Shown in pieces: positions 8,690 through 17,016 of a stretch of DNA of 64,000 nucleotides (position 1 is the first letter of the stretch; every line of letters begins with the position of its first letter). Location: NCBI GenBank assembly GCA_043101845.1, contig JBICHN010000002.1:868001-932000 (forward strand), in the 5' to 3' direction. This DNA comes from JBICHN01 sp043101845 (GTDB taxonomy: Bacteria > Planctomycetota > Phycisphaerae > Phycisphaerales > UBA5793). Position numbers and translations under genes: made by a program. Under the pieces are notes generated by a model that saw only the letters and a program-made list of their open reading frames with translations, had not been told where the DNA came from and made no database searches.

Positions 8690-9466
8690 ATGCTCCGGTA
8701 CTACCGATTCAACGCCGACCTGCCGCACCCGGCGCCCGCGCGGCCGACGAATGTGAAGCGCCCGAAAGGGGGGAGCGGCTGGCCCGAACACTGTCCGCCG
8801 ATCCGGGCCGCGAACGCGTACGGCTGGGATGTCATCAATCCGTTCGAGATGCGCTTCACGCGCGACGCGGATGGCGAATGGGATCTTGACGAGACCGTCG
8901 AGGTCCACTCCGACATCGACCTCGACGAGGGCGGCGAAGTCTCACCCCACCCGCAACTCAACGCGTGGTTCTGGGAGCAGGGGCAGACGCGACCCCATGT
9001 CATCACCGACGAGGTCTACCTCGCGATTCGCCACCAGGTGAAAGTGAGCACCTTCCTCTACCTGCAGACCGACGAGGATGAACTCCTCTGGATTCGCGGC
9101 GTCCCGAACCGGCGGCGCGACTGGAGCGTCATCGAATCGATCGTCGAGACGGACTGGTACGCCCCGGCGCACCCGTGGCACACGGTCATTGAGTTGCCGC
9201 GCATCGAAGAATCGCCGATTGACGAAGTCGTCATCCCTGAAGGCGAGCGCCTCTGCCGCCTCGTCCCCCTCCGCCGCGACGCGTTCGAAGCGGTCGAGAT
9301 GAGCGCCGCCGACTTTGGCGCGCTCTTCGCCGAAGGGCAGAAGTGGCTCATGGCCCACGGCCGCGATCTGCTCCACGGCGACGACCTCGACATCACCGGC
9401 CAGTACGCGAAGCAGCAGCGGCAGCCGAAGTTCACCGTGGCGCCGGACACCGACGCAAAGGCCTGA
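8690..9466 (+). CDS. DUF6065-like protein of unknown function
   Basis: A 258-residue soluble protein. The ATG at 8690 follows a TACAAT box by six bases and there is no ribosome site, so the message is probably leaderless. Features that recall DUF6065 proteins are ANAYGWDVINPFEMRF near residues 40-55, SVIESIVETDWYAPAHPW in the middle and the later VVIPEGERLCRLVPL, a pattern in which the strictly kept ETDW is a landmark. It is acidic with no signal peptide. Its left neighbour is a repeat mosaic whose last element ends 67 bases before the start. The family assignment is by recollection of motifs and is moderate. Confidence 0.7.
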   Translation: MLRYYRFNADLPHPAPARPTNVKRPKGGSGWPEHCPPIRAANAYGWDVINPFEMRFTRDADGEWDLDETVEVHSDIDLDEGGEVSPHPQLNAWFWEQGQTRPHVITDEVYLAIRHQVKVSTFLYLQTDEDELLWIRGVPNRRRDWSVIESIVETDWYAPAHPWHTVIELPRIEESPIDEVVIPEGERLCRLVPLRRDAFEAVEMSAADFGALFAEGQKWLMAHGRDLLHGDDLDITGQYAKQQRQPKFTVAPDTDAKA

Positions 9467-9586
9467 CCCGTCGAGACGCCCGCGGCGAACTTCCGGTCGC
9501 CGCGGCCGACGCGTTCGAGAACGGTCGCGGCGTCAACGACGACGAGGTCGCCGCGTGGCGCCGCGCCGCGCGCAGGGCGCTATCGA

Positions 9587-10048
9587 TCAGGAATCTTCGA
9601 AGTCGTCGTAGTCGTCGCCTTCGCCGTCGTCGTCATCGGGCAGGTGGTCGTTGATGTGCTTGAGGATGCGGCGTGAGGTCGTCTCGTCGCCGAGGGTCCC
9701 GACGCGGATGTCGATCTCGGTGAGGTTGTCCTCGCGGCGTTCGATCTCGATCTTCACATCCTTGCCCGAGGCGGTTTCCGCATGGATCTCGGCGTAGTAG
9801 AGATCCATCGACGATTCGACGACTTCGTACTGCAGCTCGTCGAGGGCCTCGAGCGTGGCGTCGTGCACTTCCTCGACGGATGAAGTCTTCACCGCCGTGA
9901 GATCGCCGCGGCTGTAGGCGACGGCGCCCGCGCCGAGCGCGGCGCCGGCGACGAAGGCGCATCCGGCGCCGACGACGGTCATGAGCAGGGCGCACGCGAC
10001 CGCGAAGGTGCGGGCGTGGTTCCGGACGATTCGAAGCGTGGCGAACAT
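9587..10048 (-). CDS. DUF3568-family lipoprotein
   Basis: A 153-residue exported lipoprotein. The start at ATG 10048 gives a hydrophobic signal with lipobox VVGAGC and Cys30, followed by AFVAGAALGAGAVAYSRGDL, which is the glycine-rich opening of DUF3568 proteins. The rest matches that small alpha/beta fold (VHDATLEALDELQYEVVES, then KIEIERREDNLTEIDIRVG). The C-terminus is very acidic. A TACACT box is present upstream at about 10115-10120 on the minus strand. The function is unknown; the family is common in envelope fractions of diverse bacteria. Confidence 0.85.
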   Translation of the reverse strand: MFATLRIVRNHARTFAVACALLMTVVGAGCAFVAGAALGAGAVAYSRGDLTAVKTSSVEEVHDATLEALDELQYEVVESSMDLYYAEIHAETASGKDVKIEIERREDNLTEIDIRVGTLGDETTSRRILKHINDHLPDDDDGEGDDYDDFEDS

Positions 10049-10167
10049 GTTCCTGGCTCCCTCGAGTGACGACTCACTGCGGCGCGACTCCTCGCGCCGC
10101 CCTTCAACCCGAGTGTATCTCCCGCGCCGGCGACCCGTCCGCGAATTCGCTTCGGGACGAAAACGCG

Positions 10168-10201
10168 AAACGCCCCGTCGACCGGAATCGACGGGGCGTG
10201 T
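10168..10201 (-). terminator. Rho-independent terminator of the RRM protein gene
   Basis: The 12-bp perfect stem ACGCCCCGTCGA / TCGACGGGGCGT (10170-10199) with a six-base loop is followed on the minus strand by TTCGCGTTTT. It lies about 55 bases downstream of the RRM gene stop at 10255. Confidence 0.85.
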
Positions 10202-10254
10202 TCGTCTGTTTCGCTCGCTCGCTCGCATGGAGGAGCGGGTCGATCGCGTGGGGC

Positions 10255-10611
10255 TTACCAGCCGCCGCGACGGTTGCCACCGCCGCCGCCACCGCCGCCG
10301 TAGCCGCCGCGGCCACCGCCGCCGCCGCCACCACGGTACCCGCCGCCGCCGCCACCGCCACCGCCGCCCGTCCGCGGACGGGCCTCGTTGACATTGAGCG
10401 TGCGGCCTTCGAACGACTGGCCGTTAAGGGCCTCAATGGCGTTCTTCGCGTCCCCGTCATTCGCCATCGTCACGAAGCCGAACCCGCGGGGGCGTCCGGT
10501 TTCGCGATCGGTCACGACGACGACCTCGTCCACCTGTCCATGCTGCTCGAACAATTCGCGCAGCGAATCTTCAGTGGTGTCAAAGCTCATGTTTCCGACA
10601 TAGATACGCAT
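10255..10611 (-). CDS. Glycine-rich RNA-binding protein with one RRM domain
   Basis: A 118-residue cytoplasmic RNA-binding protein with a single RNA-recognition motif. RNP2 is IYVGNM at residues 3-8 and RNP1 is RGFGFVTM at 42-49, with the aromatic residues needed for base stacking. Residues 81-118 are nearly all glycine with scattered Arg and Tyr (RGG-like). This is the architecture of cyanobacterial Rbp and plant glycine-rich proteins that respond to cold; the planctomycete role is unproven. It has its own terminator at 10168. The GGC-rich tail gives an unusual run of GCC/CCG triplets in the DNA. Confidence 0.95.
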   Translation of the reverse strand: MRIYVGNMSFDTTEDSLRELFEQHGQVDEVVVVTDRETGRPRGFGFVTMANDGDAKNAIEALNGQSFEGRTLNVNEARPRTGGGGGGGGGGYRGGGGGGGRGGYGGGGGGGGNRRGGW

Positions 10612-10796
10612 CGATCAGCTCTCCGAGCAGAGTGAAGTCACGACGATCCCATCCGAAGAGCTGGTCTGCGTGGTCTTCACGGACTGCAAGGCAAAAGGAA
10701 TCCCGGGCCGGCCACAGTCGCCGACCTCACGCCCCTATTGTACCTCGACTTTTCGCAACGCCAAATCGGTCGGATCAACGCGCGATCGGAACCGAT

Positions 10797-11804
10797 TCAT
10801 CCGTCCTCCCGCGCCGGTTGCGCGCGGCTCGAACGACGCCGCAACCGGTTGAGCGGCATGAACATCGCTCCGCCCAGGCTTGCGATACTCATCTCCGGCC
10901 ACGGCATCGACCGCGGCGACCGCCAGGCGTCACGCAGGACGCCTCCCGCCACCCGGAACGGCGCAAGCGCGCGATCCCGCAGCGGAACGCGCGGCGCCAG
11001 GCCGTTCGGTCGGAAGAGCAACGCCGTGACATCGTCGCCGTCGACCTCGCGCCCGCTCTCCTCGGCGAGCCGCGCGAGCAGCCGCTCGACGAATTCGCTC
11101 GACGGCTCGGGCGCCGTCGACTCGACGAGCCGCTTCAACCCCTCGAGCCCGAGCGTCACGCCGTCCGCGGTCCGCGCCTCCATGAGCGAGTCGGTGTAGA
11201 AGAGCACGAGATCGCCCACGCCGAGTCGAATCGCCACATCGTCGAACCCGATCTCGTCGAGCACGCCGAGCGGCGGGTTGCGCACTTCGCGCTCGTCGGG
11301 CGAACGCGGCGACTCGATGAACGACCAGCTCTTCCGCTTCGCCCGGTACACGAGCGGCGGTGGATGGCCGGCGATCGTCACCGAGAGTTCGCTCATCGGT
11401 CCGAAGAAGGTGCCGACCACCGCGGTCGCGAACCCGCCCTCGCGCACGAGGCCCATGAACTCGTGATTGAGCGCCTCGACGAACCGCCGTTGATCAATGT
11501 GGTTCACATACCGGCGCATGAGACTCCGCAACCGGTCCGCCGTGTCGGACACCGCGGCGCCGTGTCCGCTCACATCGGCGACGAGTAGGCGCGTGACGCG
11601 ACCTGTCGCGCAGCTCGAGACATAGTGCACATCGCCGCCGGTCTTCGATCCTTCGAACGGCCGGCTGTAGATCCACGCGTCGAGACCCGCCATGACCACG
11701 CCGCCGTTTGCGGCCTGGTTCCCACCCCAGACCTCCATGCACTTCATGAGGCGGTCGTCGTCGTGCGTCGCGCTCATCTCGGCCGCGCCGTTCGTCTTCG
11801 TCAT
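10797..11804 (-). CDS. PPM-type (SpoIIE/RsbU) serine/threonine phosphatase
   Basis: A 335-residue PP2C-like phosphatase of the SpoIIE/RsbU class, which dephosphorylates partner proteins, often anti-sigma-factor antagonists. Seen directly: GGDVH near 56-60, VADVSGHG at 75-82 (metal-binding Asp and Gly), the AGHPPPLVY block, and the late DGDDVTALLF with the metal-binding DD pair. There is no recognisable sensor domain, only about 50 residues before the catalytic core; the C-terminal 60 residues are basic. The ATG at 11804 overlaps the TGA of the upstream TrkA-C gene as ATGA, so the two are translationally coupled. Confidence 0.93.
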   Translation of the reverse strand: MTKTNGAAEMSATHDDDRLMKCMEVWGGNQAANGGVVMAGLDAWIYSRPFEGSKTGGDVHYVSSCATGRVTRLLVADVSGHGAAVSDTADRLRSLMRRYVNHIDQRRFVEALNHEFMGLVREGGFATAVVGTFFGPMSELSVTIAGHPPPLVYRAKRKSWSFIESPRSPDEREVRNPPLGVLDEIGFDDVAIRLGVGDLVLFYTDSLMEARTADGVTLGLEGLKRLVESTAPEPSSEFVERLLARLAEESGREVDGDDVTALLFRPNGLAPRVPLRDRALAPFRVAGGVLRDAWRSPRSMPWPEMSIASLGGAMFMPLNRLRRRSSRAQPAREDG

Positions 11805-12610
11805 GCCGACGCTTCCGATCGCCGTTCCGCCGACGCGCTCTCGTCCTCTTCGCCCGATCGCGCGAGTTCCTCGAACTGCTTCGACACCGCTTCGACATGA
11901 CGACGGTTGCCTTCGCTGCCCGCGCGGCGGTCGTCGAGATCGACGAGCGTCTCCGTCCGGCCGTAGAGAATGAGCGTGTCGCGCGGGTGCACCATCGTCT
12001 GTCCTCTCGGAGCTCCTACGAATGAGCCGTTCGCGCGGTTCACGCCGAGCACGAGGACACCCTCGCGCGACAAGCCGAGTTCGAGGAGCGATCGACCGGC
12101 GAGCCAGTCGCCTTCCTCGACCGCGAGTTCGGAAACCGTGTAACCGCCCGTGAGGTGCAGCAGCCCCGCGTAGTCGCGCACTTCGAGATCGGTGAACCGG
12201 TCGAGCGCCCAGTGAATCGCGCGGGAGAGGCGCCGGTCGAGCCACTCGCTGTGCGCCGCCATCCAGAGCGCCGTCAATCCGAGGATGAGCACGAGGAGCT
12301 TGAACCAGAGCGCGCTCGTCCAGCCGGCGTCCGGGTCCTGACCGACGAACGAGAGAATGAGCGACGACACCGCGGTCACGATGCCCGCGTTCCCGAGGAG
12401 CATGAGCATCATGATGATCCGCCGGCGCACCGGATGATGGACGACCTCCTCCGATTCGGTCGTCGTGAACCCCGCGCCGGTAAACGCCGAGCGCGCCTGA
12501 AACCGCGCGAGCTCGTTCGAAATGCCCGTCAGCGCGAGCGCGACCGTCGCCACCCGCACGACGAGCAGCGACACCACGATGACGACAAAGAGCGAGATAA
12601 CCGCGAACAT
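11801..12610 (-). CDS. Membrane protein with C-terminal TrkA-C (RCK_C) domain
   Basis: A 269-residue inner-membrane protein. Two to three N-terminal helices (VISLFVVIVVSLLVVRVAT; IIMMLMLLGNAGIVTAVSSL; LWFKLLVLILGLTALWM) enclose ARSAFTGAGFTTTESEEVV, which recalls a potassium-channel or Trk selectivity loop. It is followed by a TrkA-C regulatory domain near residues 155-215 (LAGRSLLELGLSREGVLVLGV ending PRDTLILYG). A ligand-gated ion channel or sensor is the likely role. A TACACT box lies nine bases before the ATG at 12610, suggesting a leaderless message. It is coupled by a 4-base overlap to the downstream phosphatase. Confidence 0.82.
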   Translation of the reverse strand: MFAVISLFVVIVVSLLVVRVATVALALTGISNELARFQARSAFTGAGFTTTESEEVVHHPVRRRIIMMLMLLGNAGIVTAVSSLILSFVGQDPDAGWTSALWFKLLVLILGLTALWMAAHSEWLDRRLSRAIHWALDRFTDLEVRDYAGLLHLTGGYTVSELAVEEGDWLAGRSLLELGLSREGVLVLGVNRANGSFVGAPRGQTMVHPRDTLILYGRTETLVDLDDRRAGSEGNRRHVEAVSKQFEELARSGEEDESASAERRSEASA

Positions 12611-12674
12611 GACTCGTTCAGTGTACCGCGCCACGGAAGAATACGGCGAGAGTCGTCGAGTCCCGGAGCCCGTC

Positions 12675-13127
12675 ATGCACGCGATACTCGAACGGATCGA
12701 CCAGCGCCTCATCCGCTGGATGGCCCGCCACGGGCACCGGCTTCACCGCGTGTCGTTCGGCGCGCTCTTCGTCTGGTTCGGTCTGCTCAAGACCGCCGGC
12801 TTGAAGACCGCGACCTCGCTCCTCGCGCACACCGTCTACTGGGGTGACCCGGAAACCGTGGTCATCTGGCTCGGCTGGTGGGAGGTCGCGATCGGTATCA
12901 CGCTCCTCATCCGCCGCCTCAACCGGATCGCGATCCTGCTCCTCCTCGTGCGATTGCCGGGCACGCTCCTCGCGCTCGTGCTCCTCCCCGAGGTCTGCTT
13001 CGAACAGGCGCCTTGGCTTCCGACGCCCGAGGGGCAGTACCTCGTGAAGGATGCGCTTCTCTTCTTCGCCGCGATCGTCATCGGCGGCACGCTCGGCGAG
13101 GAGGCCCGCGACGGCGTCCGCCATTGA
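12675..13127 (+). CDS. DoxX/YkgB-like small membrane protein
   Basis: A 150-residue protein with four predicted membrane helices (HRVSFGALFVWFGLLKTAG; VIWLGWWEVAIGITLLI; RIAILLLLVRLPGTLLALVLL; LLFFAAIVIGG). The arrangement and the GQYLVKDALLFFAAIVIGG ending are like DUF417/YkgB and DoxX-type proteins. The ATG at 12675 has GGAG nearby. It is divergent from the TrkA-C gene with 64 bases between starts and convergent with the gene at 13152. The substrate or partner is unknown. Confidence 0.75.
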   Translation: MHAILERIDQRLIRWMARHGHRLHRVSFGALFVWFGLLKTAGLKTATSLLAHTVYWGDPETVVIWLGWWEVAIGITLLIRRLNRIAILLLLVRLPGTLLALVLLPEVCFEQAPWLPTPEGQYLVKDALLFFAAIVIGGTLGEEARDGVRH

Positions 13128-13151
13128 CGCCGGCGCGACCGAACGAACCGC

Positions 13152-14234
13152 TCAGTGCATCTCCAGCGCCGCGATGAGCGCAAGATCGATGATGAACAGA
13201 ACGACGATCGTGGCTTCGAGGATGACCATCCAGCGGTTCATCTGGTCCTGCTTGAGAATGCCGTAGAGGTCATCCACCGTGCGCAGCTTGCGGTCGATCG
13301 TCCTTTGCCAGTCCGCGATGTGAAAGCGCTCGACGAGGCTCTCGTAGATCCGCGCGAGGTGCCAGTCACCGAAGAACTTCGTGAGGTTCGACAGTTCGTC
13401 ACTGAACCGCGCCATATCGATGCGCAGCTCGCGGATCGCGCCGCTCACCTCGCGGTTCGCCTTCAGGTTGCGCTTCTCGAGGTCGTGGTACGCATGGTGA
13501 AGTTGCTCGTCGAGCATACGGTCGTAGGTCTCGATCTCCGCGAGCTGCACATTCGCGAGCTCCATGACATGAAGCGTCGGCTCGAACCCGGCGGCGCGAT
13601 CGACGACGAGCGCTGCGTCCCAGTCGATGACCGTGAGGTCGTAGCCGTAGTAGGAGTGCGCCCGGCTCGTCGACTGCATCACTTCCTGATCGGAGAGCGT
13701 TTCGCCCTTTGGCTCCTGCGTGAGCAGCGCCGCGATCGACCTCCGCTGCGACGCGAGCCACGCCTCCGTCGGGCCGCGGCCTTCCGTCCAATCGAGGCAG
13801 AATACGGTGTACGCCTCTTCATCGCGCAGCTCGTGCGCCGGACGCGTGAGCCGCGGCCGCAACTCGTCGAGCACGCGAGCCGTGACGACGCGCGATTCGC
13901 GGTACGCGTGCTCATAGTCGTGGTACGCGATGAGGTCGTCGAGCGTGCAGTCTTCGAACTTGACATGGAACGCCACGCTCACGGCGCCGATGGGGAACAC
14001 CTTCACGACCCGTTCGACCTCGGCTTCTCCCCGCGGGCCGTCCCATCGCTCGGGCGCCAGACGCACGAGATCCGGCCGGTGAAAGAACATGTCGCGGGGC
14101 GCCCGCTTGTCGAGGTCCCACGCGAAGGGCGTCGCCTTCTCGCCGAGCAGCTTCTTGAGCGGCGCGCGATCCATGTCGTACGCGATGTCGTACGCGAAGA
14201 GGTAGACCACTCGACCCGAGAACCGCTGAGACAT
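13152..14234 (-). CDS. RMD1/YagE family (DUF155) membrane-anchored protein
   Basis: A 360-residue protein of the RMD1/YagE family, known from yeast mitochondria and many bacteria, with no established reaction. Seen directly: acidic VFCLDW and YGYDLTVIDWDAALVV blocks, the long helical section, the highly typical TIDRKLRTVDDLYGILKQDQ and the C-terminal single membrane segment WMVILEATIVVLFIIDLALI. The start at 14234 follows GAAAGG; a TAGAAT box lies about 20 bases further up. It is a single gene, convergent with the DoxX-like gene only 24 bases away. Confidence 0.9.
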   Translation of the reverse strand: MSQRFSGRVVYLFAYDIAYDMDRAPLKKLLGEKATPFAWDLDKRAPRDMFFHRPDLVRLAPERWDGPRGEAEVERVVKVFPIGAVSVAFHVKFEDCTLDDLIAYHDYEHAYRESRVVTARVLDELRPRLTRPAHELRDEEAYTVFCLDWTEGRGPTEAWLASQRRSIAALLTQEPKGETLSDQEVMQSTSRAHSYYGYDLTVIDWDAALVVDRAAGFEPTLHVMELANVQLAEIETYDRMLDEQLHHAYHDLEKRNLKANREVSGAIRELRIDMARFSDELSNLTKFFGDWHLARIYESLVERFHIADWQRTIDRKLRTVDDLYGILKQDQMNRWMVILEATIVVLFIIDLALIAALEMH

Positions 14235-14328
14235 GCGCTTCGCCTTTCAAAAATCCGCCGATTCTAGTGGGAAGGATTCGCATGGGCCGGTTACGCGCCG
14301 CGGCCGCAAGCTCGCCGCCAGTTTTCCC

Positions 14329-14334
14329 TATAAT
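14329..14334 (+). promoter_or_regulatory. -10 box of the gene at 14368
   Basis: A perfect TATAAT lies 33 bases before the ATG at 14368. No good -35 box is seen at the expected distance. Confidence 0.5.
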
Positions 14335-14367
14335 TCTGATCCCGCACCCGTCCGACCGGAGTTCCCG

Positions 14368-15615
14368 ATGCGCCTCGTTCCGGCCGTCCTTCTTCTCATT
14401 CTTCTCGCCGCCGCGTCGCCGCCGCCCGCGGCGCGCGTCGTCGAACGCGTCACGACCATCGCGCCCTATCCGCGCGGCCTCGCGATGGTCGATGGCGAAC
14501 TCTTCGTCCTCTGTCGCGGCCGGGTCCGCGGCGTCGGCGGCGTGAGCGCAGCGATCGACGATCAGGCCGGCACGATCTACGCCGTCGATCCCGACGGCGC
14601 CGAGCCGCTCCGACCCGGCGCAGCGGTGGGGGAGGCGATCCGCGCGAACGGTCGCATCGTCGCCCGCCCGACGGCGCCGCCGTTCCGGTTGTGGAACCGC
14701 GCAAGCGATCCTCCCGAACGCGATCGCGAAACCGATCGACCCTACTGCACGCTCCGCTACCACGAGGCGACCCGGAGTTTCTACCTCTGCGCGTTCAGCG
14801 GCGTCGACAAACGCCGCACCCCCGACGACCCCGTCGCGTTCAGCAAGAACCTCTCCGACGCGCTCTTCCGCTACGACCTGCGCACGGCGAAGTGGTACGA
14901 AATTGAGCGCCACGACATCGAAGCCGGCGGAAACTATCCGCATCACGACCCCGATCACGCGCCGCCGCCGCATGGCTGGCTCAACGGACCCGACAACTGT
15001 CTCCCCGTCGGCGACGGCCTCTACGCGGTGTCGAAGGACAACACGCGCCTCGTCCGCTACGACCTCGCCCCGCTCATTGACGATCCCGACGCCGGTTACC
15101 CCGACAGCGAAGTCATCCTCACCGATCGCATTCACCTTCGCGGCGTCGGCGAGCGCTCGTTCCACGGCATGAGCGCCCTCGCCAACAATGACGGGTGGCT
15201 CTACATCGGCTACCGCACTTCGAGCGTCATCGTCCGCGTCCCCCTCGACGACGATGGCCGCGTAAAGCGCCCGATCACGGGCGAACTCGTCGCGCGCTTC
15301 GACCCGTACGACCCGACGACCGGCCGCTCGGCGAACCTCACCGACATGGCGTTCGACGAGCGCGGCCGGCTCTATGTCATCTCGGCGCAGCCCGCGCGGG
15401 TCTATCGCTTCACACCCGACCCGAAGCGCGTCTTCGACGCGCGCGACGATCGCGTTGAACCCTGGGCCGACATGGCCGCGCTCACCGGCAACCCGACGAT
15501 GAAGAGCGAGAACCTCCTCGTCCACGGCGACTGGCTCTACATCACATCCGGCGACGGCTACGCGTACCAGGCCGGCGCCGACGGCACGGTGTACCGCGTC
15601 CATATCGACGACTGA
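14368..15615 (+). CDS. Secreted NHL/SMP-30-like beta-propeller protein
   Basis: A 415-residue exported protein. The signal peptide is MRLVPAVLLLILLAAASPPP and the start is fixed by it. The mature part has blade-like repeats: YPRGLAMVDGELFVLC, DDQAGTIYAVDPDG, GDGLYAVSKDNTRLVRYDL, ANNDGWLYIGYRTSSVIVR, TDMAFDERGRLYVISAQPARVYRF and GDWLYITSGDGYAYQAG. This is the pattern of a six-bladed propeller such as NHL or gluconolactonase-like proteins, but no catalytic metal site can be assigned. It is divergent from the RMD1 gene; the intergenic region carries both promoters. Confidence 0.8.
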   Translation: MRLVPAVLLLILLAAASPPPAARVVERVTTIAPYPRGLAMVDGELFVLCRGRVRGVGGVSAAIDDQAGTIYAVDPDGAEPLRPGAAVGEAIRANGRIVARPTAPPFRLWNRASDPPERDRETDRPYCTLRYHEATRSFYLCAFSGVDKRRTPDDPVAFSKNLSDALFRYDLRTAKWYEIERHDIEAGGNYPHHDPDHAPPPHGWLNGPDNCLPVGDGLYAVSKDNTRLVRYDLAPLIDDPDAGYPDSEVILTDRIHLRGVGERSFHGMSALANNDGWLYIGYRTSSVIVRVPLDDDGRVKRPITGELVARFDPYDPTTGRSANLTDMAFDERGRLYVISAQPARVYRFTPDPKRVFDARDDRVEPWADMAALTGNPTMKSENLLVHGDWLYITSGDGYAYQAGADGTVYRVHIDD

Positions 15616-15675
15616 TTCGGCGCGGACGCGACGCGTCGCCGCCCGGCGTCGCGTCGATCCGGTATCCTGTCCGTC

Positions 15676-16629
15676 ATGAATGAGCTGCAGAACTTCGGAC
15701 TCATGATCCTGTCCGTGACCGCGTACGAACTCGTGGTCGCGTTCGGGCTCACGCTCCTGCCGCGGTTCGGCGGGGCGGGGAAGCGCATCGCCGCGGCGAT
15801 CGCGCAGGCGCCGCTCCTCGACGCGGCGATCTCCGCCCTCACCTGGATTCCCTGGCTCGTCGCCGGGCTCATCTTCGGCTGGCTCGGCGTCCTCGCGTCG
15901 GTGCTCGGCCAGTGGGTCGCGCTCCAGATCTGGACCCGGACGCACGAGGCGATGCACTGGAAGAAGCGCAAGGGGCCGCGCATCGTCAAGTTCCTCAATC
16001 GCGAGGTCGGCTGGTTCGCGAACCATGTCGCGTTATGGGTCACGGCCCTCGCGGTCCCCGTGTTCCTGCTTGTCCGTCTCGCGCAGATCGCGCTCTACCC
16101 GTTCCTCGTCCGCCTGCTCGATTTCCCGAAGTACCGGACCCGGGAATGGATCGCGGTGAGCCGGCACAAGTTCGACGGCCTCATCGGCCACGACCTCATC
16201 TGGTGCCTCTACTGCGACTGGATGACCGGCGTCTACGCCCTCGGGGCGGAGATGCTGCGCAATGTGGAGTCCTTCTGGTGCCCCATTCGCTTCGATGACC
16301 CGCGGAAATGCGCAAACTGCCGCGTCGATTTTCCCGATATCGACGGAGGCTGGGTCCCGGCCACCGCGAACATGGACGCCGTCGCTCGGGTGATGTCCGA
16401 GAAATACGGCGACGGCGCGCGGTCCTGGTTCGGTCACCCGGCCCGTCTGACGGTGGAGGGGAAGGAACCACCGGCCGATTCGAGTCGTATGGACGAGCGG
16501 AGTCCGGAAAGCCCGGCCGGCGCGGAGGCGTCGGGCGAGCCGCCCGAAGCCGCAGATTCGGAGGCGCCGCGACATGCTGACACACGATCCCGCGACGATG
16601 GCCCGCACGAACGCGAACGCCGCGATTAA
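15676..16629 (+). CDS. Conserved membrane protein with cysteine-rich C-terminal half
   Basis: A 317-residue protein I cannot assign to a named family. It has about three membrane helices (residues 8-28, 55-85 and 118-147), then a soluble part with HDLIWCLYCDWM (His172, Cys177, Cys180), SFWCPIRF (Cys202) and KCANC (Cys212, Cys215). These could bind zinc or another metal. The last 70 residues are charged and disordered-looking. A TATCCT box ends seven bases before the ATG, suggesting a leaderless message. Its 3' end overlaps the next gene by 56 bases in another frame, so the disordered tail and the start of the neighbour share DNA. Confidence 0.75.
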   Translation: MNELQNFGLMILSVTAYELVVAFGLTLLPRFGGAGKRIAAAIAQAPLLDAAISALTWIPWLVAGLIFGWLGVLASVLGQWVALQIWTRTHEAMHWKKRKGPRIVKFLNREVGWFANHVALWVTALAVPVFLLVRLAQIALYPFLVRLLDFPKYRTREWIAVSRHKFDGLIGHDLIWCLYCDWMTGVYALGAEMLRNVESFWCPIRFDDPRKCANCRVDFPDIDGGWVPATANMDAVARVMSEKYGDGARSWFGHPARLTVEGKEPPADSSRMDERSPESPAGAEASGEPPEAADSEAPRHADTRSRDDGPHERERRD

Positions 16630-16978
16630 CGCCGGCGAAGAAACCCTTCGCGCCCTCGGCTGGCGCCAGCCCCCGCTCCGCTACCAGCAGTTCTACCTCT
16701 GGCTCGTCACCGTCTCCGCCCTCGATGTCATGTTCACCTGGATCATCCTCGCCCTCGGCGGGTCGGAGCTCAACCCCGTCGCCGACGCGGTCATCGTGCA
16801 CTGGGGCCTGAACGGCATGATCGCCTTCAAGTTCGCCCTCACGCTCCTCGTCATCGTGCTCTGCGAAATCGTCGGCCGCGCGAAGGACGCGACCGGACGA
16901 CGCCTCGCCGGCGTCTGCGCCGCGATCGCGTCGATCCCCGTCGTCGTCGGCATGACGCTGCTCATGACCGCGGCCTGA
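16574..16978 (+). CDS. DUF5658-like small membrane protein
   Basis: A 134-residue membrane protein with three helices. The section YLWLVTVSALDVMFTWIILA followed by GGSELNPVADAVI matches the DUF5658 pattern, in which a short acidic or asparagine-bearing turn after the first helix leads to NPVA. GGAGG nine bases before ATG 16574 supports this start even though it lies inside the upstream gene. An alternative ATG at 16598 would also overlap. The overlap suggests translational coupling with the 15676 gene. Confidence 0.75.
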   Translation: MLTHDPATMARTNANAAINAGEETLRALGWRQPPLRYQQFYLWLVTVSALDVMFTWIILALGGSELNPVADAVIVHWGLNGMIAFKFALTLLVIVLCEIVGRAKDATGRRLAGVCAAIASIPVVVGMTLLMTAA

Positions 16979-17016
16979 GCGTCGCCGCCCCGCGATTCAA
17001 CTCCCGCGCCGCTTCT

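Noticed and set aside
9481..9504. Hairpin CGCGGCGA...TCGCCGCG after the DUF6065-like gene as a terminator
   Set aside because: No T-run follows; it may be a chance GC-rich inverted repeat.
13912..16026. A 704-codon open frame on the minus strand opposite the propeller gene
   Set aside because: It is antisense to clear genes, has no start signal or domain, and is explained by the high GC of the real genes' third positions.
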